NCBI GenBank assembly: GCA_000961655.1
Contig: LADR01000021.1
Location: 96,744-160,743, forward strand
Origin: Desulfatitalea sp. BRH_c12
GTDB taxonomy: Bacteria; Desulfobacterota; Desulfobacteria; Desulfobacterales; Desulfosarcinaceae
Length of the DNA: 64,000 nucleotides
Direction: 5' to 3'
A program made the position numbers and the translations under genes. Within the stretch, counting starts at the first letter, position 1, and each line of letters starts with the position of its first letter. Shown here one piece after another: positions 34,723-43,780 of the stretch. Under the pieces are notes generated by a model. It saw only the letters and a program-made list of their open reading frames with translations, was not told the DNA's origin and ran no database searches.

Positions 34723-36810
34723 TCACGTCTGATCGACCTTGGTCTCCCGCTCCCAAACCCGCAGGGCACGACAGGCTTCGACGAACTTTGGGGCGGCTTC
34801 AGCCGCATCGATCGCAATGCAGCCGTCATCCAGCATCCCGGCGATGCCTGCCGCTTCTAGTAGTGGTTTGGCTGCGGCACAGTAGCCGATGAATTTACAA
34901 TGGGCGAATGCATCACTCACAAAATCACGTGCCGTCGCATCCCGGGCCAGGATTTTGGCACCTTCTTCGGACGGCAACAGGACGACCGCATCGAAAAGGA
35001 CCGATGGGCCGCCATCGACCTTCTCATCAGCCTTGGTGTGCTTGCCCTTGCTGTCTTTCACACCCCCGACGCGGGGGGCAATGATTTTCAGCATGGCGCC
35101 TTCCGCCTCGACCGCACGCTGTAAGGCTTCAAAAAGGGCGGCATCGACGCCATCGGTCACCAACACCCCCAGTTTGCGCCCTTTGAAGCTGTCAGGACCG
35201 TTTTTTAAAATACTGAGCTTGTCCGATGTGACCAAATCCTGGCGGGTCGGCATGGCCGCTGCGGCCGGGTCGGGCATCTTCTCCAGCCCCAGACCGTCAG
35301 CCACCTTTTGGGCCAGGCCGCTGTCGACATTTAGCAGATGCGCCACCATACGTTGTCGAATAAGCTCTTTTTCGACTTTGCTGAGCTCGAAAACGAGTGC
35401 GTCGCCAATATGTTTTTGTTCGATCGCAGTCTGGCTGAGGTAAAATTGACGCGCCTGGCTGTAATGGTCGGCGAAGGTTTCGGACCGCACGCGTTGCTTG
35501 GGACCTTGAACGGGAGCCGGGTAGCTGGAAAATCCTCTTTGGGGGTCTTCGCGCGGTCCGCCCTCCGCACCCCAGCTGTTGGGTTCGTAGTTGGCGCGTC
35601 CCTTGGGATTTTGCATGGCCATATGCCCGTCTTGTTGAAAATGGTGCATCGGGCACTTGGGCGCATTGATGGGAAGATAGGTAAAGTTCGGACTGCCCAA
35701 CCTTTTGAGTTGCGTATCCAGGTAAGAAAAACTGCGACCCTGCAGCAACGGGTCGTCGGAATGATCGATACCCGGCACGATGTTTTGCGTGCAGAAGGCA
35801 ACCTGCTCGGTTTCCGCAAAAAAATTATCGACGACGCGATCGAGCACCAGCCGGCCCACGATACGCACCGGCAGCTGTTCCTCCGGAATCAGTTTGGTGG
35901 CGTCAAGCACATCGAACTCGAATTGATCGGCAAAGCTTTCGTCGAACAACTGCACCCCCAGTTCCCACTCCGGGTAGCTGCCGGAAGTGATGGCATCCCA
36001 TAAATCCCGCCGGTGAAAATCCGGATCGGCGCCATTGATTTTAAGCGCTTCGTTCCACATGACCGACTGCAACCCCTGCTTGGGTTTCCAATGAAATTTG
36101 ACAAAGGTGCTTTTGCCGGCCGCGTTGACGAAACGGAAGGTGTGGACACCGAATCCTTGCATGAACCGGAACGAGCGGGGGATCGCGCGGTCGGACATAA
36201 CCCACATGATCATGTGCATGCTTTCCGGCGTAAAGGAGATAAAGTCCCAGAAATTGTCATGCGCGCTCTGGGCCTGGGGAAAAGCGCGATCCGGTGCATC
36301 CTTGACCGCATGAACCAGATCCGGAAATTTGATGGCATCCTGAATGAAAAACACGGGGATGTTGTTGCCGACCAAGTCCCAGTTGCCTTCCTGGGTATAA
36401 AATTTCACCGCGAAGCCGCGGACATCACGTGGCAGATCGGCAGACCCCTTGTTTCCGGCCACTGTTGAAAAGCGGACAAACACGGGTGTTTTTTCGCCTT
36501 TGCGTTGAAAAATATCCGCGCGGGTGACATCTGCCAGTGATTCAAGCGTTTCAAAATAGCCATGCGCGCCATATCCGCGCGCGTGAACCACGCGCTCCGG
36601 AATGCGTTCGTGATCGAAGTGAAAAAGTTTTTCCCGCAAGATCTGATCTTCCAACAACGTCGGACCTCGCGAACCGGCTCGAAGCGAATTTTGATCATCG
36701 GCAATCGGAACTCCTTGTTGGGTGGTCATCGTTTTGATTTCGCCACCCGCGGACTGGTGTATTTCGCCGCCTTTTCCAGCGGTGAAGCCTTTATCTGATT
36801 TTGTTTTCAT
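34723..36810 (-). CDS. katE: Large-subunit catalase (KatE/HPII type) with C-terminal DJ-1/PfpI-like domain
   Basis: The ATG at 36808-36810 follows GGAGG, giving 695 residues. The catalase core shows the distal His in [39 protein letters not shown], the NADPH/heme region [16 protein letters not shown] and the proximal heme Tyr in [20 protein letters not shown]. The C-terminal ~150 residues ([20 protein letters not shown] ... [11 protein letters not shown] ... KFIGYCAAA) are the flavodoxin/DJ-1-like domain of clade 2 catalases. It degrades hydrogen peroxide in the cytoplasm. In an anaerobe this indicates exposure to oxygen. Upstream open frame beyond the chosen start lacks a ribosome-binding site. 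Confidence 0.93.
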   Translation of the reverse strand: MKTKSDKGFTAGKGGEIHQSAGGEIKTMTTQQGVPIADDQNSLRAGSRGPTLLEDQILREKLFHFDHERIPERVVHARGYGAHGYFETLESLADVTRADIFQRKGEKTPVFVRFSTVAGNKGSADLPRDVRGFAVKFYTQEGNWDLVGNNIPVFFIQDAIKFPDLVHAVKDAPDRAFPQAQSAHDNFWDFISFTPESMHMIMWVMSDRAIPRSFRFMQGFGVHTFRFVNAAGKSTFVKFHWKPKQGLQSVMWNEALKINGADPDFHRRDLWDAITSGSYPEWELGVQLFDESFADQFEFDVLDATKLIPEEQLPVRIVGRLVLDRVVDNFFAETEQVAFCTQNIVPGIDHSDDPLLQGRSFSYLDTQLKRLGSPNFTYLPINAPKCPMHHFQQDGHMAMQNPKGRANYEPNSWGAEGGPREDPQRGFSSYPAPVQGPKQRVRSETFADHYSQARQFYLSQTAIEQKHIGDALVFELSKVEKELIRQRMVAHLLNVDSGLAQKVADGLGLEKMPDPAAAAMPTRQDLVTSDKLSILKNGPDSFKGRKLGVLVTDGVDAALFEALQRAVEAEGAMLKIIAPRVGGVKDSKGKHTKADEKVDGGPSVLFDAVVLLPSEEGAKILARDATARDFVSDAFAHCKFIGYCAAAKPLLEAAGIAGMLDDGCIAIDAAEAAPKFVEACRALRVWERETKVDQT

Positions 36811-37170
36811 GCATGCCTCCTGATGCGTTGTTGATCTAAGTCGAAAATCTGCCAAGTTTTCTGTTTGATCGGCCGATGGACGGGTTAGGGGCGCCTCATT
36901 CGGTTTGTGCGCCGCCCCTTCCCAACGAGGATTGTTACCGCGACCGGCGGCAGAAACGGCGATTGGACTAGTGGCAAGGATACGCGTGTACCTGTTCCGG
37001 GTGGAAATAATTTGTGGATCTGACATCCACCTCTAACGGGACAGTCCGCGCGAAACAATAAAGCAAAGCCTGTATTTTCTTATGAGCGGACCTGTAGCTG
37101 TCTGTCGCTGCGTCCGCCTACCCCGTGGAACTAGGCGAAAGAGCGGGGTCGGACAGAAAAAATGGTTAAA
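36811..37170. other. Intergenic region between katE and the groEL control region
   Basis: Contains the katE leader and promoter region (minus strand). No gene is recognised. A minus-strand frame continues from katE but has no ribosome-binding site. Confidence 0.4.
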
Positions 37171-37201
37171 GGCCATATGTGACCATCGGTGACATATGAC
37201 C
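37171..37201 (+). promoter_or_regulatory. Paired 14-bp upstream activator-like sites (set 1, groEL)
   Basis: GGCCATATGTGACC (37171-37184) and GGTGACATATGACC (37188-37201) start 17 bp apart with an ATC linker. They are near matches to the palindrome GGTCATATATGACC, found in the same paired form at four other places in the window. They end 102 bp before the -24-like GG. Confidence 0.75.
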
Positions 37202-37302
37202 CTGCACAGCTTACCTGTTCATCATCTCCCAGGCAGTTCTTTTTTTACTTTTTCCTCAACAAATCGGGATGATGGTGCCCCTATCACAACGTCCGTCAAC
37301 TC

Positions 37303-37318
37303 CGGCATGAAAGTTGAA
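37303..37318 (+). promoter_or_regulatory. Sigma-54-like -24/-12 element before groEL
   Basis: CGGCATGAAAGTTGAA keeps the GG-N10-G spacing of -24/-12 promoters (TGGCACG-N4-TTGC), but the -12 dinucleotide is GA rather than GC, as in most of the other sets. Predicted transcription start is near 37328. Confidence 0.65.
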
Positions 37319-37405
37319 ATGTAAATGATGGAAAAAAGCGGGTTTGCAAATATTTGCCTTCCCGAATGCTTACCCCTGCACAGCAATGAAGAAGGCCCTT
37401 AAGCA

Positions 37406-39010
37406 ATGGCAACAAAAGAGATAAAATATGGTTCGCGGGCCAGAGAAAAGATGATGATCGGTGTGGATGCCATGACCGAAGCGGTAAAAGTGACGCTCGG
37501 GCCGAAAGGACGCAATGTCCTCATCAATCAAGCCTGGGGTTCGCCCAAAATCACTAAGGACGGCGTCACCGTGGCCAAAGAGATCGAACTGGAAGACAGG
37601 TTCGAGAACATTGGCGCACAGATGGTCCGGCAAGCAGCGTCCGAGACATCCGATAACGCCGGCGACGGCACTACCACGGCTACCGTTCTGGCCCGGGCCA
37701 TCTATAGCGAAGGTGCCAAGCTCGTGGCCGCCGGCGTAAACCCCATGCCGCTGAAAAGGGGGATCGACAAAGCCGTTGCGCTGGTTGTCGAAGAACTGAA
37801 AAGGATGTCCACACCGACAAAGAACCAGAAAGAAATCGCCCAGGTCGGCGCTATTTCGGCCAACAACGACCATGCCATTGGGGATATTATCGCCGCGGCC
37901 ATGGAAAAGGTTGGCCAACAGGGGGTGATAACGGTAGAAGAGGCCAAGGGCATGGAGACGACGCTTGAGGTTGTCGACGGGATGCAATTCGACCGCGGAT
38001 ACCTGAGCCCCTATTTCGTTACCGATCCCGTGAAGATGACGGTCGCACTGGAAGAACCCTATATTCTCCTGCATGAAAGAAGGATCAACACGATGCGGGA
38101 TCTGCTTCCCATTTTGGAGTTGGTTGCCAAAGCCGGCAAGCCCATCCTGATTATGGCAGAGGAGGTGGATGGCGATGCGCTGGCCACCCTGGTGGTGAAT
38201 AAGCGCAAGGGGGCTTTGGTGTGCGCGGCCGTCAAAACCCCTGGGTTTGGCGACCATCGGAGGGCCACGCTGGAAGATCTGGCCATCCTGACCGGTGGCC
38301 GGGCGATCACTGAAGATCTGGGCCTGGATTTGCAAACGGTACTGCTGGAGGACCTGGGTACCGCCAAACGGATTTTCATAGACAAGGACACCACGACGAT
38401 TATCGATGGGGGCTGCGACCCCAAGGCGTTAGAGGGGCGCATCAAACAGCTGAAAATTCAAATCGAAGAGACAAGCAGCCATTATGACAAAGAAAAGCTG
38501 CAGGGACGCCTGGCAAAATTGGTCGGGGGCGTGGCCGTTATCCATGTGGGTGCAGCAACGGAAACAGAAATGCAGGAAAAGAAGGACCGCATCGAGGATG
38601 CCCTCAATGCCACGCGCGCAGCCGTAGAAGAAGGCATTGTCCCCGGCGGCGGTGTCGCCTACCTGCGGGCCATGAAGGTGCTGGAATTGGCACGCTTCTC
38701 AGGCGAAGAACAGCTTGGAATCCATATCATCCAATGCGCCCTTGAAGCACCGGCCAGGCAGATCGCGGCCAATGCGGGTTTTGAGAGCGCCGTGGTGCTT
38801 CAGCACGTGATGGCCGGTGAAGGCAGTTTTGGATTCAATGCCGACACGGGAACGTATGAAGACCTTGTGAAGTCCGGCATTGTGGATCCGACCAAGGTGA
38901 CACGCTTTGCGCTACAAAATGCCGCGTCCGTGGCCGGCCTTCTCATGACCACGCAGGCCATGATCGCCGGCACGCCCCAGAAGGGTAAATCCGCGTCGTC
39001 TGAGCTTTAA
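37406..39010 (+). CDS. groEL: Chaperonin GroEL (60 kDa subunit), stand-alone copy
   Basis: The 534-residue protein is a full group I chaperonin: [40 protein letters not shown], the ATP site [23 protein letters not shown]-like [20 protein letters not shown], and [16 protein letters not shown]. It ends GKSASSEL and lacks the Gly-Gly-Met tail common in housekeeping GroEL. No groES gene is adjacent, which suggests a second, specialised copy that borrows GroES from elsewhere. It is preceded by the paired activator sites and a -24/-12-like promoter, not by a CIRCE element, so stress control through the proposed regulon is likely. Confidence 0.95.
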   Translation: MATKEIKYGSRAREKMMIGVDAMTEAVKVTLGPKGRNVLINQAWGSPKITKDGVTVAKEIELEDRFENIGAQMVRQAASETSDNAGDGTTTATVLARAIYSEGAKLVAAGVNPMPLKRGIDKAVALVVEELKRMSTPTKNQKEIAQVGAISANNDHAIGDIIAAAMEKVGQQGVITVEEAKGMETTLEVVDGMQFDRGYLSPYFVTDPVKMTVALEEPYILLHERRINTMRDLLPILELVAKAGKPILIMAEEVDGDALATLVVNKRKGALVCAAVKTPGFGDHRRATLEDLAILTGGRAITEDLGLDLQTVLLEDLGTAKRIFIDKDTTTIIDGGCDPKALEGRIKQLKIQIEETSSHYDKEKLQGRLAKLVGGVAVIHVGAATETEMQEKKDRIEDALNATRAAVEEGIVPGGGVAYLRAMKVLELARFSGEEQLGIHIIQCALEAPARQIAANAGFESAVVLQHVMAGEGSFGFNADTGTYEDLVKSGIVDPTKVTRFALQNAASVAGLLMTTQAMIAGTPQKGKSASSEL

Positions 39011-39091
39011 AAAGACACCACAGCGCTTCCGGAAACAGCATGGGCAGACTGCACTATTTTGCTTCACAGGTACATCGCGCAGGAGAAAATC

Positions 39092-39253
39092 ATGTTAAAA
39101 AATTTCTTAAGAACAATTTCGTTTCTGATGTCCAGAACCCATAATTGCTGCAACTTTGCAGAAGAAGCGCTGCAAGCCTGTGGGTTGGAGCACTGTTATG
39201 ATTTGGGGAAAAGCAGCGGGCTGGATCGTAAAAACGGCCCATTGGAGAAATAA
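39092..39253 (+). CDS. Small cysteine-containing protein, unknown
   Basis: A 53-residue frame with an ATG spaced well behind AGGAG (39081-39085). It begins MLKNFLRTISFLMSRTHNCC and has four cysteines in CC-x10-C-x4-C. I do not recognise a family. Its position between groEL and a small membrane-protein gene, on the same strand, suggests membership of the same stress transcript. It could be spurious, but the ribosome-binding site argues for expression. Confidence 0.4.
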   Translation: MLKNFLRTISFLMSRTHNCCNFAEEALQACGLEHCYDLGKSSGLDRKNGPLEK

Positions 39254-39324
39254 CCATAGCAGAATGCGCTCACCACTGGTCAGCATGGCTGGCCAGCAGG
39301 CGTTGAGCACGAAAGGAGAATGTT

Positions 39325-39516
39325 ATGCCTTTAATCAATTTGATTATTATTCTGGTCGTTGTTGGCGTGATCCTTTGGATGATTAACAACTACATCCCCA
39401 TGGACCGAAAAATAAAGAGCATCCTGAACGTGGTCGTGGTGATTGTCGTTATCCTCTGGCTGTTGAGTGTCTTCGGGGTCATAGGGTCTCTTTCCGGACT
39501 TCGCGTCGGAGGGTAA
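39325..39516 (+). CDS. Thivi_2564-family small membrane protein
   Basis: A 63-residue protein with two membrane helices, LIIILVVVGVILWMINNYIP and ILNVVVVIVVILWLLSVFGV, separated by the conserved MDRKIKS. This is the pattern of the small Thivi_2564-type membrane proteins of unknown function, often found near stress genes. It has AAAGGAG at a good distance. It probably belongs to the groEL transcript or the neighbouring regulon. Confidence 0.75.
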   Translation: MPLINLIIILVVVGVILWMINNYIPMDRKIKSILNVVVVIVVILWLLSVFGVIGSLSGLRVGG

Positions 39517-39727
39517 GTTACATCACCGGCGGCTGTTAATACCTGAAAATGGGCACAGCTATCAAACGTGTGCGGCAGGGGCGACAAGGTCACCCCTGCG
39601 CGTAATCCATCCCGAAAGGCGTACGCATTAATTCACTTCAAGGTACGCTCTTGAGCCCACAGAAGCGCACCTCGAGCTTCCGATTTCATTCGGCAGCCCT
39701 TATTACTGTAAGAAGGAGATCCACCCA

Positions 39728-40189
39728 ATGCCGACTGAATCCAAGCTTAAAATCCTGGTTGCCGATGACAACCGCATGGTGCTCGCCACAGTTTGCCATA
39801 TGCTCACGGCCCTGGCATACGACGTCCAAGAGGCTGAGCATGGCCTCGAGGCCCTGAAGCGTTTCGAACAGGAGCCATTCGATCTCGTACTCACCGATAT
39901 CCAGATGCCCTACATGGATGGGTGGGAACTGACCCGCCGGGTCAAGTCCTTGGTGCCCGGCATGCATGTAATTGCCATGACGGGCATGTCCCCGGCGGAG
40001 GTTCCGGCCTCATTGGGGAAAAACGGACCGGATCGGATCCTCTTCAAGCCCTTGAGAATAGACGAGTTCGAAAACGCGATGGCAATGGCGTTTGCCGCAC
40101 GTCATCTGAAAACCGCTGAAAGAGAGCGCTGCGATGTCAATTCCTTCAAGCCGGTCAGCAATCGTGAGCGGCGTTTAGCCGACGGTTAA
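39728..40189 (+). CDS. Single-domain response regulator receiver
   Basis: The 153-residue protein is a CheY-like receiver (about residues 6-125): the acidic pair in KILVADDNRMVLA, the phosphorylated Asp in FDLVLTDIQMPYMDGWELTR, Thr in VIAMTGMSP and Lys in RILFKPLRIDEF. The last ~30 residues are basic and without a known domain. Having no output, it may be a phosphate shuttle or sink for the hybrid kinases nearby. AAGGAG lies before the ATG. No activator-site pair is found upstream. Confidence 0.88.
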   Translation: MPTESKLKILVADDNRMVLATVCHMLTALAYDVQEAEHGLEALKRFEQEPFDLVLTDIQMPYMDGWELTRRVKSLVPGMHVIAMTGMSPAEVPASLGKNGPDRILFKPLRIDEFENAMAMAFAARHLKTAERERCDVNSFKPVSNRERRLADG

Positions 40190-40210
40190 AAGACGGACAT
40201 TCAATGGTTC

Positions 40211-40241
40211 GGTCATATATGATCTTTGGTCATATATGGGC
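40211..40241 (+). promoter_or_regulatory. Paired 14-bp upstream activator-like sites (set 2)
   Basis: GGTCATATATGATC (40211-40224) and GGTCATATATGGGC (40228-40241) start 17 bp apart, about 102 bp before the -24-like element of the DUF883 operon. Confidence 0.78.
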
Positions 40242-40341
40242 TTTATTCCATAAGAATTGCTACCCGCCTGATTCCGCTCTCTCTGTCTGGTTCCCCAATC
40301 AAAACAGTTCGATGCATATTAAAAATCCAGCATGCGAAATG

Positions 40342-40357
40342 CGGCATGAACTTTGAT
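40342..40357 (+). promoter_or_regulatory. Sigma-54-like -24/-12 element before the DUF883 operon
   Basis: CGGCATGAACTTTGAT, same spacing and first half as the elements of the other four sets, with GA instead of GC at -12. Predicted start near 40367, about 114 nt before the first gene. Confidence 0.65.
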
Positions 40358-40480
40358 TATAAGGTATTGTGAATACCAGCACGGCCGGTTACCGATCGCT
40401 GGCATCATCGCTCTTGAAATACGCCAGCACTGCGGCAGAACCGTTATAGAAAGACACACAAACGTGAGGAGATTACGACC

Positions 40481-40777
40481 ATGTTGAAGAAAAAAGATGA
40501 GTCCCGAACAGTGCACAAGGAAATCCAGCACATCATGAACCATGCCCAAGCGCTCGTGGACGCGACCTCCGGAGAGTTGGACGACCGGATCAAGGCCGCC
40601 AGAGCCGCGCTGAATGAACGTTTGGAATCAGCCAAGGGCGAGTACGGTGAGCTTGAGGATCATTTTTTGGATAAGGTCAAGGCCGCTGACACGTTCATAC
40701 ACGAAAAACCATACCATGCCATCAGCGGAACCCTCATCGCCGGCTTGTTCCTGGGCTGGTTCATCAGCAGGAAATAG
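40481..40777 (+). CDS. ElaB/YqjD/DUF883-type membrane-anchored protein
   Basis: The 98-residue protein has a long amphipathic helical region (HKEIQHIMNHAQALVDATSG, IKAARAALNERLESAKGEYG) and a C-terminal membrane anchor IHEKPYHAISGTLIAGLFLG followed by W-F-I-S-R-K. This is the DUF883 pattern of E. coli ElaB and YqjD, inner-membrane proteins that bind ribosomes in stationary phase. It is the first gene after activator set 2 and is followed by two more small genes as in yqjDEK. Confidence 0.88.
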   Translation: MLKKKDESRTVHKEIQHIMNHAQALVDATSGELDDRIKAARAALNERLESAKGEYGELEDHFLDKVKAADTFIHEKPYHAISGTLIAGLFLGWFISRK

Positions 40778-40778
40778 C

Positions 40779-41162
40779 ATGGACGCACTACCGCTGATCT
40801 CCGGCTTTACAGGGACTGCCGCTCACTTGGGCGGAATAGCCACCCAGATCCTTCAGGACCGATTGGAACTGTTGGCTCTGGAGTTGCGCGAGGTTAAGAT
40901 CCGTTTTGTCCAGGTTTTGCTTCTGGCCTGCATGGGTATGGTCTTTTCCTTGCTCGGTCTCCTGTTGCTGATTCTGGCCGGTGTGTACTTCACGGCCCCC
41001 GAATGGCGGCTTTTCGCCCTCGCTGTCGCCTCAGCGGCCAGCCTGCTCGCAGGAGGGGCAGCGTTTATTGCTCTGTACCGGCAGTTGGGACAGCCGCTGG
41101 CCTTCGACCAGAGCCTGGCCGAACTGAAAAAGGACATGGCATGTTTCTCGACCAAAAACTGA
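40779..41162 (+). CDS. YqjE/phage-holin-like membrane protein
   Basis: The 127-residue protein starts one base after the DUF883 stop codon. It has the amphipathic ILQDRLELLALELREVKIRF and two membrane helices (VQVLLLACMGMVFSLLGLLL; LFALAVASAASLLAGGAAFI), the layout of the YqjE/holin superfamily III proteins that accompany DUF883 genes. Its molecular role is unknown. Likely cotranscribed from the -24/-12-like promoter at 40342. Confidence 0.83.
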   Translation: MDALPLISGFTGTAAHLGGIATQILQDRLELLALELREVKIRFVQVLLLACMGMVFSLLGLLLLILAGVYFTAPEWRLFALAVASAASLLAGGAAFIALYRQLGQPLAFDQSLAELKKDMACFSTKN

Positions 41163-41347
41163 AAATCATCCAGGAGGACAAAAACCGCCTGGCCATATGT
41201 TCGGACCTGCGGCGTCATCTGGTCCATATCGAAATCCGGGGAATCTGGTCGAGGGGGCACCGCACGCTTTCGCATCTGGCCTCTTGGTTGCCCCTTGCCG
41301 GGCACCTTATAGATCTCCTGCGTGGGCGCACAGGCAACCGCCGATAG
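41141..41347 (+). CDS. Small basic protein in the DUF883/YqjE operon
   Basis: A 68-residue frame overlapping the YqjE-like gene by 22 nt. It reads MFLDQKLKIIQEDKNRLAIC and later LASWLPLAGHLIDLLRGRTG, basic with one weakly hydrophobic stretch. The position matches yqjK, the third gene of the E. coli yqjDEK operon, but I cannot confirm sequence homology. Overlap and shared strand support it as real. Confidence 0.55.
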   Translation: MFLDQKLKIIQEDKNRLAICSDLRRHLVHIEIRGIWSRGHRTLSHLASWLPLAGHLIDLLRGRTGNRR

Positions 41348-41409
41348 CGTCCTTACCATACAGCGAAGATCATCGCTGAAGGACAGTCGCTTTGCGAAAT
41401 ATTCATTCA

Positions 41410-41658
41410 ATGAAGGGCAGCACCATGGGACGATTCAGATTCAAAATCATGCTTGTGATAGCATTTTGCCTCTTGTTAACAGGAAACACACTTGCAGCAA
41501 CGTTTACGGATATGGCTGGAGATACGCTTCCCGAACCGGTTACACTCCTTCTTTTGGGAGCCGGCTTGATCTCACTGGCCGGAATGGGCAGAAAAAACCA
41601 AAATAGTCAACAGGCTGGCAAAAGGAGGCCAAATCATGACCCTGTCAACGAACTTTGA
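41410..41658 (+). CDS. Minimal PEP-CTERM protein
   Basis: An ~82-residue frame (an alternative ATG at 41425) made of a signal peptide (FKIMLVIAFCLLLTGNTLAA) and, about ten residues later, a PEP-CTERM sorting signal: LPEPVTLLLLGAGLISLAGM followed by GRK. The tail after this is longer than usual. PEP-CTERM proteins are processed by exosortase in EPS-producing bacteria. Almost no mature domain is left between the two signals. Either it is a very small sorted peptide or a shortened gene. Confidence 0.7.
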   Translation: MKGSTMGRFRFKIMLVIAFCLLLTGNTLAATFTDMAGDTLPEPVTLLLLGAGLISLAGMGRKNQNSQQAGKRRPNHDPVNEL

Positions 41659-41774
41659 ATTAAAAAATATCGAATATCTTTCCTTTACCACCGATGGCAC
41701 GAATGCGCTTCTTAAGGGCAACAAACCCCATGAAACTGTTCATTAAGGGAAGTTCGAAAGGCAGGAGGATAACG

Positions 41775-42026
41775 ATGCGCTATAAACTCATCGCCGGCCT
41801 AATCCTGGTTGGAATGGCCGTATTGTTCATCATGCAGAATGTCACGGCAGTTGAAATGACATTTCTATTCTGGACGTTGACGATGTCCAGGGCATTATTG
41901 ATGTTGCTGATTTTATTGATAGGAGTTATTCTGGGTTGGTTGCTGCATGGCAGCAGGCGCTTGCGGATGGCGCATGCGGCTGGTTACCCGACTATCGGCT
42001 TACCCCGGAAAGGTGAAAAGGGTTGA
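41775..42026 (+). CDS. LapA-domain inner-membrane protein
   Basis: The 83-residue protein starts at MRYKLIAGLILVGMAVLFIM behind AGGAGG. It shows the two-helix LapA pattern with the conserved F-I-M-Q-N at the end of helix 1, VTAVEMTFLFWTLTMSRALL between, and LILLIGVILGWLLHGSRRLR as helix 2. In E. coli LapA takes part in lipopolysaccharide assembly control. The stop codon overlaps the TTG start of the CreA-like gene. Confidence 0.8.
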   Translation: MRYKLIAGLILVGMAVLFIMQNVTAVEMTFLFWTLTMSRALLMLLILLIGVILGWLLHGSRRLRMAHAAGYPTIGLPRKGEKG

Positions 42027-42511
42027 AAAAATTTGCAATGATTGTCGGCGCAGGGATTCTTCTGCTCATTGTGTTCTCCGGGTGGTGGATCTTCAGTCGG
42101 CCCGATCGCGGGGCAACCGGTTCTGTCAGCACGAATTTTCGATGGATCGGACCCAACGACACGATCGTTGTCGACGGCTTCAACGACCCCAAAGTCCAAG
42201 GTGTCGCCTGCCATATCTCCCGGGCCCAGACCGGAGGCATGAAAGGCGCGGTAGGCTTGGCAGAGGATACGAGTGACGCCAGCATCGCCTGCCGCCAGAT
42301 CGGGCCGATTCGGTTCCTCGAGGCGTTCGAAGAGGGCGAGCGTGTCTTCGACGAACACCGCAGCCTCGCGTTCAAGACGCTTCAGGTCGTGCGCTTCTTC
42401 GACCGCGAGCGCAATGTTCTGGTCTACGTGTCCTATAGCGATCGGGTTATCGCGGGCAGCCCACAGAACAGCATCAGCACGGTGCCCATCATGGGTTGGC
42501 CAGCGCCGTAG
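42023..42511 (+). CDS. creA: CreA-family periplasmic protein
   Basis: The 162-residue protein has an N-terminal membrane/signal segment (FAMIVGAGILLLIVFSGWWI) and the CreA family pattern: NDTIVVDGFNDPKVQGVACH, GLAEDTSDASIACRQIGPI, FKTLQVVRFFDRERNVLVYV and the C-terminal NSISTVPIMGW. Function is unknown. The predicted TTG start overlaps the LapA stop codon (TTGA). An ATG 15 bases in is an alternative. Probably the last gene of the transcript. Confidence 0.9.
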   Translation: MKKFAMIVGAGILLLIVFSGWWIFSRPDRGATGSVSTNFRWIGPNDTIVVDGFNDPKVQGVACHISRAQTGGMKGAVGLAEDTSDASIACRQIGPIRFLEAFEEGERVFDEHRSLAFKTLQVVRFFDRERNVLVYVSYSDRVIAGSPQNSISTVPIMGWPAP

Positions 42512-42568
42512 CGTACCCGGCCTATACAAAACGTCAGCGCGGCCATCTTCGCTCACGCCCTACGAACA

Positions 42569-42599
42569 GGTCATATGTGACCCATGGTCGCATGTGACC
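42569..42599 (+). promoter_or_regulatory. Paired 14-bp upstream activator-like sites (set 3)
   Basis: GGTCATATGTGACC (42569-42582) and GGTCGCATGTGACC (42586-42599), 17 bp apart with a CAT linker, about 102 bp before the -24-like element of the lmo0937/BON genes. Confidence 0.78.
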
Positions 42600-42700
42600 G
42601 CTGATGATACCCCCTTCCAGCCGGTCTGACGTCATCCACTTTTATTTAAATGTCCATGATATCAGGCTCGTGGATTTAAAAACGCCACACCTGCGAAATC

Positions 42701-42716
42701 CGGCACGAACCTTGAG
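42701..42716 (+). promoter_or_regulatory. Sigma-54-like -24/-12 element before the lmo0937/BON genes
   Basis: CGGCACGAACCTTGAG keeps the GGCACG of the sigma-54 -24 box. The -12 part is TTGA as in sets 1, 2 and 4. Confidence 0.68.
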
Positions 42717-42811
42717 TAGTAAACGTGTGAATACCAACGCGTCCTTCAGCGTTGCGGAGGCTTTTATCACGCAATGACAAGAGACGGGGATGTCTCGGAG
42801 AGGAGTCGAAC

Positions 42812-42964
42812 ATGCTTTGGACCCTGTGTGTGATTCTTTTGATTATGTGGGGATTGGGATTGATTTCCGGCTACACGATCGGTGGGGTCATCCATATCCT
42901 GCTGGTCATCGCCCTCGTCGTGGTGCTGCTCCAGGTTTTTCAAGGACGCAGACGCTTGCAGTAA
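42812..42964 (+). CDS. lmo0937-family small membrane protein
   Basis: A 50-residue protein starting behind AGGAG. It has two helices, LWTLCVILLIMWGLGLI and IHILLVIALVVVLLQVF, linked by SGYTIGGV, the pattern of lmo0937-family proteins. Many bacteria induce these under osmotic or envelope stress. Its function is not known. It is first behind activator set 3. Confidence 0.82.
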   Translation: MLWTLCVILLIMWGLGLISGYTIGGVIHILLVIALVVVLLQVFQGRRRLQ

Positions 42965-43018
42965 ACCATTGGAATCCTCTCCCGAACAGAGAGGTATTTA
43001 CAGAAAGGATGGGCAGCA

Positions 43019-43333
43019 ATGAAAAAACGCAATAGAGTTTCCGGATTTTTTGTTCTTCTGATAATGATCGCGGTTTTTGTGGCCTGCGCATCGACATCCA
43101 AACAGGAAAGCACTGGGGAATATGTCGATGATTCGGTCATCACGACCAAGGTCAAATCGCAGCTTGCGGCGGATGATTTTCTCAAATCATTCCAGATCAG
43201 TGTTGAAACCTACAAGAGCACCGTTCAATTGAGCGGCTTTGTGGGTTCTAAAGCGGCCGTCGACAAGGCGGGTGAAATTGCACGCAGTGTCAAAGGGGTT
43301 AAATCGGTCAAGAATAATTTGATTGTCAAATAG
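43019..43333 (+). CDS. BON-domain lipoprotein
   Basis: The 104-residue protein has a lipoprotein signal (VSGFFVLLIMIAVFVACAST, lipobox Cys about residue 23) and one BON domain: YVDDSVITTKVKSQLAADDF, TYKSTVQLSGFVGSKAAVDK and SVKGVKSVKNNLIVK. BON domains (as in OsmY) bind phospholipid membranes, and the proteins are usually osmotic or envelope stress induced. It lies 54 nt after the lmo0937-like gene and is probably on the same transcript from the promoter at 42701. Confidence 0.9.
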   Translation: MKKRNRVSGFFVLLIMIAVFVACASTSKQESTGEYVDDSVITTKVKSQLAADDFLKSFQISVETYKSTVQLSGFVGSKAAVDKAGEIARSVKGVKSVKNNLIVK

Positions 43334-43502
43334 TGCGGCAGCGCAGGCGATCGAAGGCCGTGGAAGCTGCTTTCGATCGCCGTACATTAACGATACACAT
43401 CTGACGAGGCGTGTTGGACAAGGGCGTGTACGCCATCCAGTTCACTTTGAAAGACCTCGCCGCCAAGATACGTGAGGCGATGGGACAGCCTGTGGTGCCG
43501 AT

Positions 43503-43533
43503 GGTCATATATGACCATCGGCGATATATGACC
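43503..43533 (+). promoter_or_regulatory. Paired 14-bp upstream activator-like sites (set 4, regulator operon)
   Basis: GGTCATATATGACC (43503-43516) is a perfect palindrome. GGCGATATATGACC follows at 43520-43533, 17 bp further. They lie about 93 bp before the -24-like element of the operon that encodes the sigma-54 activator, so this is the probable autoregulatory site. Confidence 0.8.
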
Positions 43534-43625
43534 ATGCGCAGCGTAGCGTGCATCATTTCCCGGTAGATGTTTTTTCTCCATTTTTTTTTCGCACCGGTAG
43601 GGCATGCGGCGATGCCTGCCAGATC

Positions 43626-43641
43626 CGGCATGAAAGTTGAA
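43626..43641 (+). promoter_or_regulatory. Sigma-54-like -24/-12 element before the CheB-CheR/kinase/activator operon
   Basis: CGGCATGAAAGTTGAA is identical in all 16 positions to the element before groEL (37303-37318). The predicted start near 43651 gives a leader of about 130 nt. Confidence 0.68.
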
Positions 43642-43780
43642 TCATAAAGCTTGACAGGTTGCGTCGTTTGGCTTTGGATGTGACCATCTATTTGAATTGC
43701 AACACTTTTTACCTGGTATTCGACATTTGAATCAGATAGAGCTAATATACTGATGCAAGTGGGACGGCGAAAGGCGGCAC

